Source: Wurfbainia villosa (Eukaryota > Streptophyta > Magnoliopsida > Zingiberales > Zingiberaceae). From it: a stretch of DNA of 64,000 nucleotides. The notes beneath the pieces are model-generated. The model made no database searches and was not told the origin of the DNA. It saw nothing but the letters and a program-made list of their open reading frames with translations. This document shows, in pieces, positions 45,306 to 56,978 of the stretch (the first letter of the stretch is position 1; each line of letters opens with the position of its first letter). The DNA is taken from positions 29,655,913 through 29,719,912 of the forward strand of contig CM046007.1 in assembly GCA_025175895.1 (NCBI GenBank). The letters are read 5' to 3'. The translations under genes were made by a program, and so were the position numbers.

Positions 45306-46384
45306 TGTTGGATTGAGTGAATCGCTAGAGGGGGGGTGAATAGCAATCGAAAAAAACTTCTTTTTCGTTTTGATAAAACTCGAGTAACATAGCGGAATGT
45401 AAAACAATAAATGTAAAGGGACAATTTTGTTTTTACTTGGTTCACAACCTAAAAGTTGCTACTTCAAGGCCCCGCGATCCTAGACCGCGTACGAAGGGGC
45501 AATCCACTAAAGAATCTCCTCCTCGTTGGAGGTAGGAGACAACGGTTACAAGAAAATCAAAAGCTCGAGGATGAGGCAACAAGCTTACCTCACCTCGTTA
45601 CAATGAAAGCCTCGAATACAAGAATATGAACACAAATTGAAAAACAAACTTAAGCTACCGACGAAGATGATGTGGGATCTCGGCGTGTCGTCGGCGTTAC
45701 GATGTCGTAGAGTTGCCATTGAAGCGTAGCGTTGTTGGAGCATTTTGGGAGCAAGGAATGAATTTCCAAAGAGGTGAAATGACCCTTCTTTTATATCCCT
45801 TCAAACCCTAATTTGTTGAGATCTAGATCTGGGTCAAAGAGCCTCATCTCCCCCAGATAAGTGGAGCTTATTTTGACTTTCTTCGAGCTAACCGGTTTGA
45901 ATAACAGTCGACTGATGCCCTATAATAGTCGACTGATGGTAGGACCAGTCGACTGTCATCCTAGTCACTCACCTGTAGTAAAGAGTTACCACCGAACTAA
46001 CAAGTAATAGATATTTTGACAGTTACTTACCGTCCGATTTCGACTTAGACCTTCCATTGGAAGTCTTAGTCGGATCGCCGCCTAAGTTTGTCCCCATACG
46101 GAGGACACGACCTCACCATTACTCTTCACTCAGTGCTTACCTCTGTCTTGTTGCTTAGCTTTTGGTCTCCACCGAGGTTCCTCGACTCCACGAGGTTCTC
46201 CTGGTGTCGCCCGACCACCACAGTTTCTCAACTCGAGATTCTCCGGGTGTCACTTGACCTTGGGCTTAGCTTAAACACTTCCTGCACACTTAACATAGCT
46301 TATGAGATAACAATAACAACTTAACTTTGAACTTTTACCATAATCAAAACCTAGGTTCGATTATCTGGTGCCCCTGCACTAACA
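45306..46384 (-). repeat. Sirevirus C 5' LTR
   Basis: 1079 bp, complete. TATA box near 45788-45797. Palindromes start at 45905, 45926 and 45946 (21 and 20 bp apart). G-tract box at 45325-45343. Confidence 0.9.
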
Positions 46385-46649
46385 AGGTTAAGTTAGGTTT
46401 TCATTATATTTTTATTTGTTTTGAATTGTTTTTGTTTGTTTCGAATTTTTCTCAGCTCCTAGTATATTTAAACATGGGCTAAGGCTCTTGTAATGATGAT
46501 AGTTTTGATTAATAATATTTCTTTTCATTTAAACCTAGAGGCATATCCTCTCTGTTTATAAATTTCCTCTCCTTTGATTTCTCTGTTAACCTCTATTTTA
46601 ACTTTGAATGTGGAAGAATCCCCATCCTGCTACTCCACTTGTGTCAGTT

Positions 46650-47960
46650 GGTACCATATCCCTAAATCCATGGATATCCATCGTGGTCATGATCGTGGTC
46701 GTGAAAGATAGGATCCGGTTAAGGAAGTCTCGCACCGAGATTGAAGCCCCTACGAGTTCATCAAGGATCTACAGAGACAAGTCACAAAGTTAGTGTCTAT
46801 CAATGCGAGATTTTGATGACCATGAGGTATTTGATTGATACTCTACCTCAAGTTTTAAAAATCTATATCATCGTGAACACCATGGTTGCAAAGAACGATA
46901 TAGAGACCTTAGTTTTTGCATCGAGCTTCCTGAATTTTCTAGCACATTACAAGTAAAAAATTTTAGTGATTGACTTGACGAAGTCAAACATATTTTGGAT
47001 TTGAAAGAAGTTTTCAATTATGTCAAAGTAAAATTGGTAGCCATGACTGCTCAAGGGTAAAGCCTCCACTTGGTGGGAATAATTACAATGCTTACATGAG
47101 AGGCAGGGCAAGATCAAGATTACTGATTGAGAAAATATGAAGATGAAGATGAAAGGTCATTACCTCCCTTTTTGATTATGCTCAATACTTTCATACTTTG
47201 AGCAAGTCACCCGATCAATCGATGAGTATAGAAGAATCTTACCATCCAATCACCCACAACGATTTACACAAAATAGAGAAGCAGTCTCTATCAATTAAAA
47301 GAAGACATGGGTGATCCTATCTATGACAAGGATGACATTGGCGAAGTATTTTACAGAGATGGGCACAAGAAGATAGAGCAGTCTTGATTGGTTGAAGAAG
47401 ACATAGGTGATCTCATCTACGATGAAAGTGACATTGACGAAGTACTATATAGAGATGGACATGAGAAGATGGAGCAGTCTTGGTTGATTTATAAAGACAT
47501 GGGTGACCACATTTACGATGAGAACAACATTAATGAGGTACTTTACGGAGGTGACCATGAGATGCTGACTATTCGTAAGAATCATCTCACTCCCAAGGAT
47601 AAAGCAATGGATGCATGCTACATATCGTTGGAACTACCCTGACAGTACTATCGTGAAGTTATCAATAATGGACAGGAGAGCAACTATACCAGAGGATAAA
47701 AGATTATACTAACACCCTAGCAAGAGGATCTTGCTCCTATTTTTATATCTTATAACATTATTCTTCTTTTTTATGTTCAAGTATTTAGAGATGGTTGCAT
47801 AGGAGAAAATCGCCTATGCCTTACTACTTCGCTCGAGCAATGTTTTAGACTCAGGTCCATATCTACTGGCAAAGTTGCAACAACAGGTGGTGGAGCTAGT
47901 GGAATGAGGATTCATCCGAGAAAACATGAGTCTTTACGCCAGAAAAAGGTGATAACACTA
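46650..47960 (+). pseudogene. Ty3-gypsy Gag, protease linker and RT stub
   Basis: Broken frames read ILDLKEVFNYVKVKLVA, a gypsy Gag signature, near 46985-47060, then the stretch around QSMSIEE near 47215. Three 96-bp acidic repeat units lie at about 47305-47570. At about 47875-47945 LQQQVVELVE*GFIRENMSLYA matches the start of a gypsy RT. The part between protease linker and RT is largely deleted. Confidence 0.7.
47305..47580 (+). repeat. Three 96-bp tandem units in gypsy gag-protease linker
   Basis: Each encodes about 32 residues of the type GDLIYDESDIDEVLYRDGHE. One unit is also present at 6749-6845. Confidence 0.75.
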
Positions 47961-48370
47961 ATTCAAATTCGAGTTTGAGTTCTTTTCAATCTCAGACATC
48001 TGATGCAGGTGCATTTAGCCGGCAACACGACCTGGTCATGCCCCCTGGCACAAGTGTGCATTATTCTGGACCAAAACGAAGCAAAATAGAGTTTTTAGAG
48101 ACCAACACAGGGTTGTCGTGATCAAGGGCACTATCGTGTTCCATTCTGTAGTTTAATGGGAGATTTCAATAGGGAACACGACATATTCCCTTCCATGGTC
48201 GTGGTGCAGATCACATCTAGGTCGTAGTTCCCACTATGGTCGTGACATGTCGCCGTCGAAACTTAGGTTAAGTTAGGTTTTCATTAGTTATTATTATTAT
48301 TTTTTGAATTTTTCTTATTTGTATATTCTTCCTGTGCCTTATATGTTTTGACTTATTCCTTCTTTGTCGT

Positions 48371-49270
48371 ATAAGACCAGAATATCCTATGTGGATTACC
48401 ACATACGCCATATAGATTGAGTGTCCGAAAGCGGGATCCGAGAGAAGAGTGGCATGGCATGCCTATCTTGGGAATAACCGCTCGCATGTGCTGCAACTCG
48501 GGAAGGGTCATCGACTCGGGAAGAATTATCAATTCAGGAAGAACAGTTCGACACTTGAGAGATTCATTGACTCGGACAAGGGGTCCACGACTCGGGTGCG
48601 TGCGAGTGTTCAGGCAAGGGGTTTTGCGACTTTGTGCATGCAAGTGCTTGGGTGAGACTCGGGAGGGTGGGTGCTCGGGTGCGCACGAGTGAGGAGTTTG
48701 ACTACTCGCGCACATAGGTGCTCGGGAGCAACAGAACTTGGGAGCTAGTTGCGGGACTCGGGACGATCATGAATCTTCACTAATTTTTTTTGAATATCAT
48801 CATTTATCTGAGATCAATTCTAACCCTATCAATACCATACGTAGTAAAATACAAATAAAAAAATTGATAATACAAAATGACAGAAACTACTTGGAGTAGC
48901 ATCACTTTAAAACTACTTTGAATAAATTACTATCACTTTGAAATTATTTTACACGAGATACCATCAACTTTGCATGGAATTTTACTTATTTAATCAATTT
49001 GTAAATTACAATTCAAAAACACTATTTTTAAAAAATAAATTTTTTAGTCAGTTCTATAATTATAATTTGATTGTTAATTATTTTTCTAATGAATAATTTC
49101 TAATTTATTAAAATTACACAAAATTGATTAGAATCATTATAACAGTTATAAGTATGGCTGTCATAATTTGTAATAGTTATGATTATAAAATATATATATA
49201 TAAAATTCTTTAATTATTTTATTTTATTTTAAATAAAAAAAAATAAAAAATAAAAAATAAATTAATCTAA
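48371..49270. other. Intergenic region upstream of NEF1
   Basis: 48417-48780 is rich in the word ACTCGGG or CTCGGG (about eight copies). 48781-49270 is very AT-rich with simple A/T runs. No gene seen. Confidence 0.5.
49184..49205 (+). promoter_or_regulatory. Candidate TATA region of NEF1
   Basis: TATAAAATATATATATA about 180 bp upstream of the proposed ATG. Low specificity because the region is AT-rich. Confidence 0.35.
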
Positions 49271-49382
49271 TTTGCGGCGACCTCCCGGCCCCAAAATCGA
49301 CGAAAATGCCACCGCTTCTCCTCGGGCTCTACCTACCTTGCTACTAAACCTCATTCCTAATTCTCAACTTAGCGAATCTACG

Positions 49383-50636
49383 ATGATGTCCGACGACCCC
49401 TTGGCTCGCCACCGCGCATTCATCTCCGCCTCCATGAGCGCTCCATCCTTCCCCACCTTCACTAGTCCCTCCTCCTCCGCCTCCGCCTCCTCCCGCAGTG
49501 CATCCCCCAGTCCTAACCCTAATCCCTACCTCCGACCTTCTCCCCCTGCCTCCTCCTCCTCCCCTTCCCCCTCCCCCTCTCCCTCCTCTTCCGCTTCCAA
49601 GAGCCGCCTCATCTCTACCTCCTCCTTCTCCCATAACCCCCGCCTCGCTCTCGCCCTCGTCCCTGCCGCTGCCTTTCTTCTCGACATTGGCGGTGCTCCC
49701 GTCCTCACCGTCCTCTCTGTTGGCCTCATCCTTGCCTACCTCCTCGACTCGCTTCGCCTTAGAACCGCTGCCTTTTTTGCGGTCTGGGCCTCCCTCCTAG
49801 CCTCCCAGCTTGCCTTCTTCTTCTCTGCCTCGATCTACTATGCCCCTCTCCTCTCTGGCCTCGCACTCCTCCTCTGTGCCGATACTACCTTCCTTATCGG
49901 CGTCTGGGCCTCCCTCCAGTTCCGATGGATACACATCGAGAACCCTTCCATCCTTCCGGCTCTGGAGCGCCTCTTGTTTGCCTGCATCCCCGTCGTCGTG
50001 CCTCCGCTCTTCACCTGGGCCACCGTCTCGGCCGTCGGCATGGTTAACGCCGCTTACTACCTGATGGCATTTGCTTGCCTTTTCTACTGGCTCTTCGCTC
50101 TCCCCCGCCCATCTTCCTTTAAGTCCCAGAAACATGACTCCGGAGAATCTCAGATAGTTGGTCCGCTGGAGGGATGCTTTCACACCCTGTATCTCCTCTT
50201 TGTGCCGCTTCTGTTCCACATTGGTTCTCACCATGCGGCTATCTTCTCCTCCTCTGCATCCGTATGTGATCTACTGCTGCTCTTCTTTATTCCGTTTTTG
50301 TTCCAGCTGTATGCATCTATGTGGGGGGCACTATGGTGGGTTACAAGGGATGCCCACCAGATGCATCGGATTCGGGTGGTCAATGGAGCGGTGGCAATGT
50401 TAGTAGTTGTCCTCTGCCTCGAGGTCAGGGTTGTATTTCATTCCTTCGGAAGATACTTGCATGCTCCTCCACCCTTTAATTACCTACTCGTCACTGTTAC
50501 AATGCTTGGAGGTGCATCCGTCGTAGGGGCTTATGTAATTGGTATGGTTGGTGATGCTTTCAGCTCAGCAGCTTTTACCGTTGCGTTGGTTCTCGTCAGT
50601 GCAGCTGGCGCAGTAGTTATTGGGTTCCCTATCCTG
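49383..50636 (+). CDS. NEF1: NO EXINE FORMATION 1, coding exon 1
   Basis: I recognise this from its membrane core as NEF1, known in Arabidopsis as a plastid-associated integral membrane protein required for primexine and pollen exine patterning. I chose ATG 49383 (MMSDDPLARHR) over the upstream in-frame ATG 49272, because MM starts the Ser/Pro-rich N-terminus expected for the family; the upstream start remains possible. Residues 1-80 are Ser/Pro-rich and low complexity. Then come at least seven hydrophobic segments (ALALVPAAAFLLDIGG, FLIGVWASLQF, LLLLFFIPFLFQLYASMWG). Conserved family stretches: ENPSILPALERLLFAC, LWWVTRDAHQMHRIRVVNGA. The exon is GC-rich, unlike its flanks. It ends at ATCCTG|GTATGT in phase 0. 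Confidence 0.9.
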
Positions 50637-51872
50637 GTATGTTTTCATCTCTATTACATTATATTCCATCTCTCTTGCAATGTGATGAAACTAATGATAG
50701 TTTGTTTTCAGTTATGCTAATTTATCAAGAATTCATACTCTACATGTATATATAGTTAAATTGTCTTTTTTGCAGTTTGTTTTCTTCAGGCACTAACCCA
50801 TATGACCAATATAAAAGCTTCTGATCTTATAAGCTCAATTTGGAGGCCTATTGTAGTTAGGTTCTATTTAACTTGGCCCATATGCTCAAAAACCTATCAT
50901 TGAGCATTATCCTCTTTCACAAGAACTACATTAAATAAGTTGTGCACCTTGTATACTCAATGTATATATACCTGCCTGCAGATTAACAATTCACATGAAC
51001 ACTGAGTTCTTCCATGGTCTAAGCTAGCAAATTTAAAACTTCCTTGAACTAATGCAGCTTATGGGAATAATACATGATAAACAAGTATACACTTCAGTTG
51101 AGCACCCAAGGATAAGCTGGAAATTACTTACAAATGCATGGCTCAGGATGCCAAATCAACTATTGTTGACTGTGCAAGAAAATAGACCTGAAGCTAAAGT
51201 ATTGCTTATTATTCTTATTTTTATTTTACTATGTTAATAAATCTCTAATTGAATGATATAACTATTCAAGAAGACCATTTAGCAACTATATTTAAATGGT
51301 ACAGAAGGGTAAGACTGCGTACAATAAACCCTTCCCCAGGACTCCGCATGACGGGAGCTTCGTGCACCAGGCTGCTAAAATAAATTTAAATGGTACAGAA
51401 TATTTTACAGGGATATTAACTTAGATTACTAGATATTTCATTTGCATAACTAACCCTTCTTTTCCTCTTGTTAATGGTGGTAACAAACCAGGTCTGGCCT
51501 GTTTTGTAGTGTTTACTGGCCTGTCCTGAGGCTTACATTTCAATTTTGTGAGTTCGACACTCCCATTAACAGAGTTGATGAATAGGCTTAGTACTCAGAA
51601 GGCTAAATTTGCATTTAAACCATGCTTATTTTATCTTAAAAGGTTAAAAAAGAAAATGGCAGACAATCTGTTTATAGAATATCAAACGCCATACATTATA
51701 AAATGTTGTGTGAATGGTTACTTAATTATTTTTAGGAGAGTTGTTTACCTTTCCGTTTTGCTGAAGGGCCTAGATGCTGTATCTCATTTATTTTGTTGCT
51801 TCTTTAACCAATATCTAATCATACCATCTGTTTGCCAGCAGTCCATGAAATTTTCTATTGTTGCTTTTGCAG
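50637..51872 (+). other. NEF1: NEF1 intron 1
   Basis: GT...AG intron of 1236 bp, AT-rich, containing a 5'-truncated Au-type SINE (51307-51383). ORFs inside it have no family likeness. Confidence 0.85.
51307..51383 (+). mobile_element. 5'-truncated Au-type SINE in NEF1 intron 1
   Basis: Contains GGTAAGACTGCGTACAATA and GGGAGCTTCGTGCACCAGG, the tail of the plant Au SINE. Flanked by a 17-bp direct repeat ATTTAAATGGTACAGAA (51290-51306 and 51384-51400). Only the 3' part was copied. Confidence 0.85.
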
Positions 51873-52444
51873 TTTCTCCCTGTCCCAATGATCTCTGGCT
51901 TCTATATTGCACGTTTCTTTACAAAGAAAAGCTTGTCATCCTACTTTGCCTTTGTTGCATTAGCAAGCATGATGGTTCTGTGGTTTGTTGTACATAACTA
52001 TTGGGATCTCAATATATGGATGGCTGGTATGCCTTTGAAATCCTTCTGCAAGTTGATAGTTGCAAGCATCATCATGGCAATGGCCATTCCCGGTTTGACA
52101 TTGCTACCTATGAAGTTGCGATTTCTTACTGAGGTTGGCTTGATTGGCCATGCATTGTTATTGTGCTACATAGAGGACCGGTTCTTCAACTATACTGTTA
52201 TCTATTACTTTGGATTTGATGAAGATGTTATGTATCCTAGTTACATGGTCTTGACCACCACTTTCTTGGGATTGACTTTGGTGAGAAGATTGGCAGTAGA
52301 TCTCCGGATTGGCCCAAAAGCGATTTGGATCTTAACCTGTCTGTATTTATCGAAGCTTGCTATGCTTTTTATTACATCAAAATCAATTTTGTGGATGACA
52401 GCTGTTTTGCTGTTGGCTACTTCCCCTCCATTGCTTCTTTACAA
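51873..52444 (+). CDS. NEF1: NEF1 coding exon 2
   Basis: Follows TTTTGCAG. Begins FLPVPMISGFYIARFFTKK, joining in phase 0 to the exon 1 end. At least five hydrophobic segments (FAFVALASMMVLWFVV, LIVASIIMAMAIPGLTLL, MVLTTTFLGLTLV, WMTAVLLLATSPPLLL). Ends ...TTTACAA|GTATGA, leaving a split Lys codon completed by exon 3. Confidence 0.9.
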
Positions 52445-52623
52445 GTATGAAGAAATCCATTCTTATCCATTTTTTGGTATCGAATACTTATTCGCTGTGT
52501 TTGTTTGAAGAAAGCATTTGCTAATAGTGATTCTTCTTTGTGCTGGTTGCAATTACTTCCTAGATAATTTGCACTTTTGCTTTGAGTTCTTACCTGCTTG
52601 GTTTCTTGTTTGCAATTACACAG

Positions 52624-52843
52624 GGATAAGTCAAAAGGAGTTTCAAGGATGAAGGCCTGGCAAGGCTATGCCCATGCTGCCGTGATTGCTTTCTCTACTT
52701 GGTTGTGTCGTGAAACAATCTTTGAAGCTCTTCAATGGTGGAATGGGAGGCCTCCATCTGATGGATTGCTTGTGGGATCACTCATTCTTGTGGCTGGGGT
52801 TGCTTGCATCCCAATAGTTGCCCTCCACTTCTCTCATGTTCAG
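52624..52843 (+). CDS. NEF1: NEF1 coding exon 3
   Basis: Follows ATTACACAG. Encodes DKSKGVSRMKAWQGYAHAAV and WNGRPPSDGLLVGSLILVAG, ending ALHFSHVQ|GTAAAC. Reading frame agrees with exon 2. The family protein is about 1,100 residues, so roughly 40% is missing downstream. Confidence 0.88.
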
Positions 52844-53957
52844 GTAAACTTGAATCCTACGTCTTGTCACACAAGTGGAGTCATATTAACTCTTTATGTT
52901 TTTGATTCATTTTCTGTGTCTTTACAAGCATTTCTGTTGGAAGTTTTGGTTGTTGACTTCATACCAATCATTTCCTTGAAATTGATCTATTCATTATTAA
53001 TGCAATTTCTCTGATAGATAAGCTAAGTGCTATTGTTGCTAAGTTATATTTTTTCTGAAGCTTTGTATCTTGTAAATTTTTTTATGCATTTTTTTCTGTA
53101 GAAAATAGTATAACTATTACTATTACCAATATTCTTTTTTAAAGGAATCACAAAAGCAAACAGACAATTCCCTCCAAACTAACTAAAATAATATAAAAAA
53201 GAATGGTAATGTGGCCATCACAAAACAAAGAAAAATAATACAAAGGGAGGAAAAAGAACACAGAGCTGCACAATGCAAGAGGGGATAGTTGTCACTTTGA
53301 TGTAATAAAAATGCATGAAAATCTAGGAAATATTGTTGGTGTAAAAGGGCTAATCCGTTGTGATAATCAGACCAGATGTGCCAGGTAAACAAATGCTCAA
53401 TATCCTCATTAAGGATGCACATAGAATGCGTGATGAAATGTAGGGAGATCCCCTGGCAACCTTCTAAAAAGGCATGTCAATAGAAGATGTAATATTTTGA
53501 TGACATTAGATATCTATCTGCGATGAGATTTTAGCAGATTTGAAGTTTTGTTAGAAGAAGTCTAATGCTGTAAATTTTTTCCCTACCCAGGCTAATGATG
53601 GGATTTGTAACACATAAGGAGCTCTTTTACTTGGTAAAAAAGTTCAAATCATTTAATTGAAAGTTTCTTCCACAAGCTAGTTGCATTTCCATGTTATTGT
53701 GAATGATTGTTATTGTATTTGGTAAAGAGGTCCAAGATCATAAATACAAAACTCAATTCTACACATGCAATTATGCATCCTCCATGTTATGCAAATGATG
53801 ATAAACATAAGCATTAAAATAAGTTTTTTTTAAGACGTCTTAATAGGATATGGACAAATGTTGTAGAAGTCAAGATTCTATCCTAAAATTGAGGTTCTTC
53901 CATTGCTGGAGCAATACTTTAGGCCAATTTCCATGAAGCTTTAGTGGGTATTTGGTG
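52844..53957 (+). other. NEF1: NEF1 intron 3, first part
   Basis: AT-rich, no NEF1 exon recognisable. On the minus strand 53183-53460 has a weak LINE-like zinc-finger reading (MCILNEDIEHLFTWHIW), perhaps the end of an RT-containing LINE; low confidence. Confidence 0.5.
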
Positions 53958-53977
53958 TAAATTCTCATGTTCCAATA

Positions 53978-54149
53978 AAAACTACAACCCGGTGCACGAA
54001 GCTCCCGCCACACGGGGTACCGGAGAAGGAATCCATTGTACGCAGCCTTACCTTGCTTTTTTTTTGCAAGAGACTGTTTTCATGATTTGAACCCGTGACC
54101 TCTTGGTCACAAAACAACAACCTTACTGTTGTGGCAAGACTCCCTTCTA
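53978..54149 (-). mobile_element. Full-length Au-type SINE
   Basis: Minus strand holds pol III box-like elements (GGTCACGGGTTCAAATC as B box), GGTAAGGCTGCGTACAATGG and GGGAGCTTCGTGCACCGGG. Flanked by a perfect 20-bp direct repeat starting TAAATTCTCATG (53958-53977 and 54150-54169). tRNA-derived, mobilised by LINE machinery. Confidence 0.92.
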
Positions 54150-54169
54150 TAAATTCTCATGTTCCAATA

Positions 54170-54869
54170 TAAAGAGTTAAACTTTTTATTCTGTAAGCCA
54201 ATCAAAATTGATATTACTGACAAGAGCTTTCTGCAGTTGTATTGTCTATGTAGACGTACATTTGGAATGAAAAAGAGATTACTAGGTTCTAAGGCAAGAG
54301 GAGAGGTATCATACTTGAAGAAGTGGAGGAATGGGAAGGAAAGTTGAAGAAGGCAATAGTAGGAATAGGCTGGTAGGTGGTGGGGATGAACTGGTGGGTG
54401 GGTGTTGTTAGGTTACGAAAACTAGATAATTAAATAAATTAATATAGAAGTTATATACTTATTGGTTGATATCTTTCCCATTTTGTAGGTTCACAGGGTC
54501 AACTTTGAGTCCCTCTATGTTCACGTTAGTACTAGATGAACTAGCAAAGAATATTCAAGTGAAACCTCCTGAGTGAATGCTATTTGTTAAGTTGTGTTTA
54601 TGGATGAGAGTTCTAATTTGATTAAATTCAAAGCTTGCATAGTCTATGAGGGTTTTTTTTTAAAATAAATTCAAAGCATGCAAATTGAGAATTTGATTAA
54701 ATTCAAAGACCTTTATGAGGGTTTCTTTGCATTCTTATTTTAAAGGTGGAGATGGTTGTACAGATGTTTCGTCTTCTGGACCTTTATTTTTGAATGTTAG
54801 GGCTCTCTCTCTTTGAATCTATAGTGGTCTTGTTTTCATCTCCTTGTGAAAAAGGTTAATGAGATACCT
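54170..54869. other. NEF1 intron 3, unclassified stretch
   Basis: No gene. A local duplication of TTGATTAAATTCAAAG with ATGAGGGTTT lies at 54616-54660 and 54690-54730. Confidence 0.45.
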
Positions 54870-56060
54870 GTATAGCTATAGTTTCATGGTTTTCTGTAGG
54901 ATCTCATTCATGTTGGCATTCTTCCTTTTTTGGAAGTCGTGGTTTGGAGTGCAGTTAAAATTGGTCAGGTGACTGTTTTTGAGGAAAGGGTAAGTTTGCT
55001 AAGGTGGTTGATGTTGATAAACTTTTACCTTAAGAATTGTGGGCAGAATCAGGAGGTAAAAGGTTCTTTCATTCACTAAGTTATGAGAACATTTCAATCT
55101 TTTGTTACCGGTGTGGTTAGAATTGGGCATAAAGAGTGACTGTCGAGCTAAAGATAAAGAGTCCCAAGGTAGGTAGCATTATGGAGAGTGGGAGAGCTTC
55201 CTCTTCTAATATTGGTGTGGTTAAAGGAAGGTTTCTGATGACCTTTTTGGTTGCGGGAGGATTGTTAAATCCGCTACTAAGAGGGGTGGTGTTTATTCTG
55301 TTGATCTGTTCAATGATAATGTTGTGGAGGTGGGTTAATAGGATTTGATGGATGTGCTGACTGGTGATGGTGGTAAAGTTGTTGACAGTTTTGAGGTTCA
55401 GGATTCTTTTGCTATGGAGGGATGTGTGTTGGCTTAGAATTTGTTTGATCAAGGCAAGGGGTCTAATAAGATGGATATTTCTTCCACTCATACCTCAAGA
55501 ACTTTAAAAATAGGGAGTGGAGTTTGAAGAAGATTGATGTTAGTGGTGCTGAACTGGTTTTTTCTTCCTTTGGGGTTGCTGAATAATTTTTTGGGCAGTT
55601 TGTTGTAGTTGATTCTGAGGTTGAGGGGCAGGAGGTGACATGGAAATTGAGCTTTTTTTGTGAGAGATCAATTTATCAAAGTTGCTGGTAGTTGTGGAGG
55701 CATGGATGATGTTGTGGGTGTTAATTAATCACAGGATAATAGAAGCTAATGAGAGGAAGGGCAATGGAGTTTAGGCAAAATCTGGGAAAGAAGATCCTCT
55801 AGAAATAATTTGTTAAAGAAAAAGAGGTTTCCTTGTGATTTTTGTGGGGAGACTTTGATGGATGATCTGATGGAGTGAGGATGTGTTCTTTATAATTGCT
55901 TGTTTGTTGATGATCACACTAATATTGAATATTCAAAGTTCTAGGAAGAAGGATGGTTAGCAGCTTTTTATCTTGTCAGAAGATTTCTTGGAGGAGGTTT
56001 AGTGAAGAGGTTTCTTCAGAAATGTGTGTCTATGACAGTAGCTGGAGTAGTGTCTGGGCT
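54870..56060 (+). pseudogene. L1-type LINE ORF1 remnant
   Basis: Heavily broken frames. At 55082-55140 a reading YENISIFCYRCG then IGHKE across a frameshift is the ORF1 zinc knuckle seen in plant L1 elements. The rest is Gly/Asp/Val-rich with stops. EN/RT of the same strand resumes at 62087, beyond element D. Confidence 0.55.
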
Positions 56061-56129
56061 CTATGAAGGTTGGAGGGTCTAATTCTGTTCTTGCAGGACT
56101 GTTCTTAGGTTAGCGATTTAAGAATAAAA

Positions 56130-56930
56130 GTTGTATGAGCAGTGGTTTCACTGTTTGTTTTTTGTCTAGTGTGTATGCTAGCACTTTTAGACTTAGTAGA
56201 GTAAAGACAGAATATATCAAATTTAAGTTTAACAATATTAAACGTAATGAGACAAGTGTTAAGGTAGAAGATAATGAGTTATCTAGAACTGAGAGCTTTA
56301 GATATATAGGATCATTTTTGCAAGATAATGGAGGAATTGAGAGAGATGTCTTACATAAAATACAAGTAGGAAGGTTGAAATGGAGGAGAGCATCAAGCAT
56401 TTTATATGATCGTAAATTACCTCTAAAACTTAAAGGGAAGTTTTACAAAATAGCGGTTAAGTAAAGTATCTCTAAAACTTAAAGGGAAGTTCTAAAAAAC
56501 GACGGTTAGATCTACTATATTATATGACGCTGAATATTGGATTACAACTCGAGCATATGAGAAAAAGATAAGAGTTGCATAGATGAGGATGTTAAGGTGA
56601 ATGTGTGAATATATGAGGATGGATAGAATAAGAAATGAAAGCATTAGAGAGAAAGTCAGAGTTGCATCTATTGAGGAAAATTTTTGAGAAATACGTTTAA
56701 GATGGTATGTACATATACTTAGATGACCATAAATGTTCCAGTTAGGCGATGTGAAATGGTGACAAATACACACATCAAACAAGGAAGAGGAAGACCAAAA
56801 AAGACTTGATTAACAACAATAAAACAAGATCAAATTTATTTAAGTATCGATGATGATATAGTAGAGGATAGAGTCCAATGGCGTAGAAGGATTATAGAAA
56901 CCCCACCTAGTAGGATTAAATTTTGGAAGC
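56130..56930 (+). pseudogene. LINE-like RT C-terminal domain remnant
   Basis: Open for 109 codons at 56135-56464: FRLSRVKTEYIKFKFNNIK, ESFRYIGSFLQDNGGIERDV, KWRRASSILYDRKLPLKLKG. After a stop the frames continue to match the same widespread plant family (MRMLR, RIRNESIREKVRVASIEE, GRGRPKK, RVQWRR). It is a different LINE type from the L1 remnants on either side. Confidence 0.75.
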
Positions 56931-56978
56931 TGTTGGGTTCACAGTGCTAGTTTGTGTTGGCTTGTAGATTGTGTTTTC

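Larger units (their letters stand above)
31051..46384 (-). mobile_element. Sirevirus C, autonomous-type, decayed, split by element E
   Basis: 3' LTR 31051-31943 (truncated at its far end), PPT, RNase H and RT, element E inside RT, integrase, protease, gag, PBS, 5' LTR 45306-46384. Inserted in the 5' LTR of the gypsy element that continues at 46385. Many stops and frameshifts; older than A. Confidence 0.9.
46385..48370 (+). mobile_element. Degenerate Ty3-gypsy element
   Basis: AGGTTAAGTTAGGTTTTCATT occurs at 46385 and 48270, marking the two LTRs. The 5' LTR is cut by Sirevirus C and ends near 46640. Between them are gag and protease-linker remnants and a stub of RT. The 3' LTR starts at about 48001 (TGATGCAGGTGC) and contains CACGACCTGGTCATG-type words. 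Its outer end is uncertain. Confidence 0.75.

Noticed and set aside
49272..49382. Upstream in-frame ATG for NEF1
   Set aside because: Would add 37 residues with no family-like features; ATG 49383 fits better, though the upstream start cannot be excluded.
49344..50234. Long antisense and out-of-frame ORFs across NEF1 exon 1
   Set aside because: Shadow frames of GC-rich, Ser/Pro-coding sequence; low complexity (Gly/Arg or Pro/Leu) and no family likeness.
51548..51997. 149-codon ORF in NEF1 intron 1 overlapping exon 2
   Set aside because: Out of frame with exon 2 and mostly intronic; splice sites at 50636 and 51873 give the family sequence.
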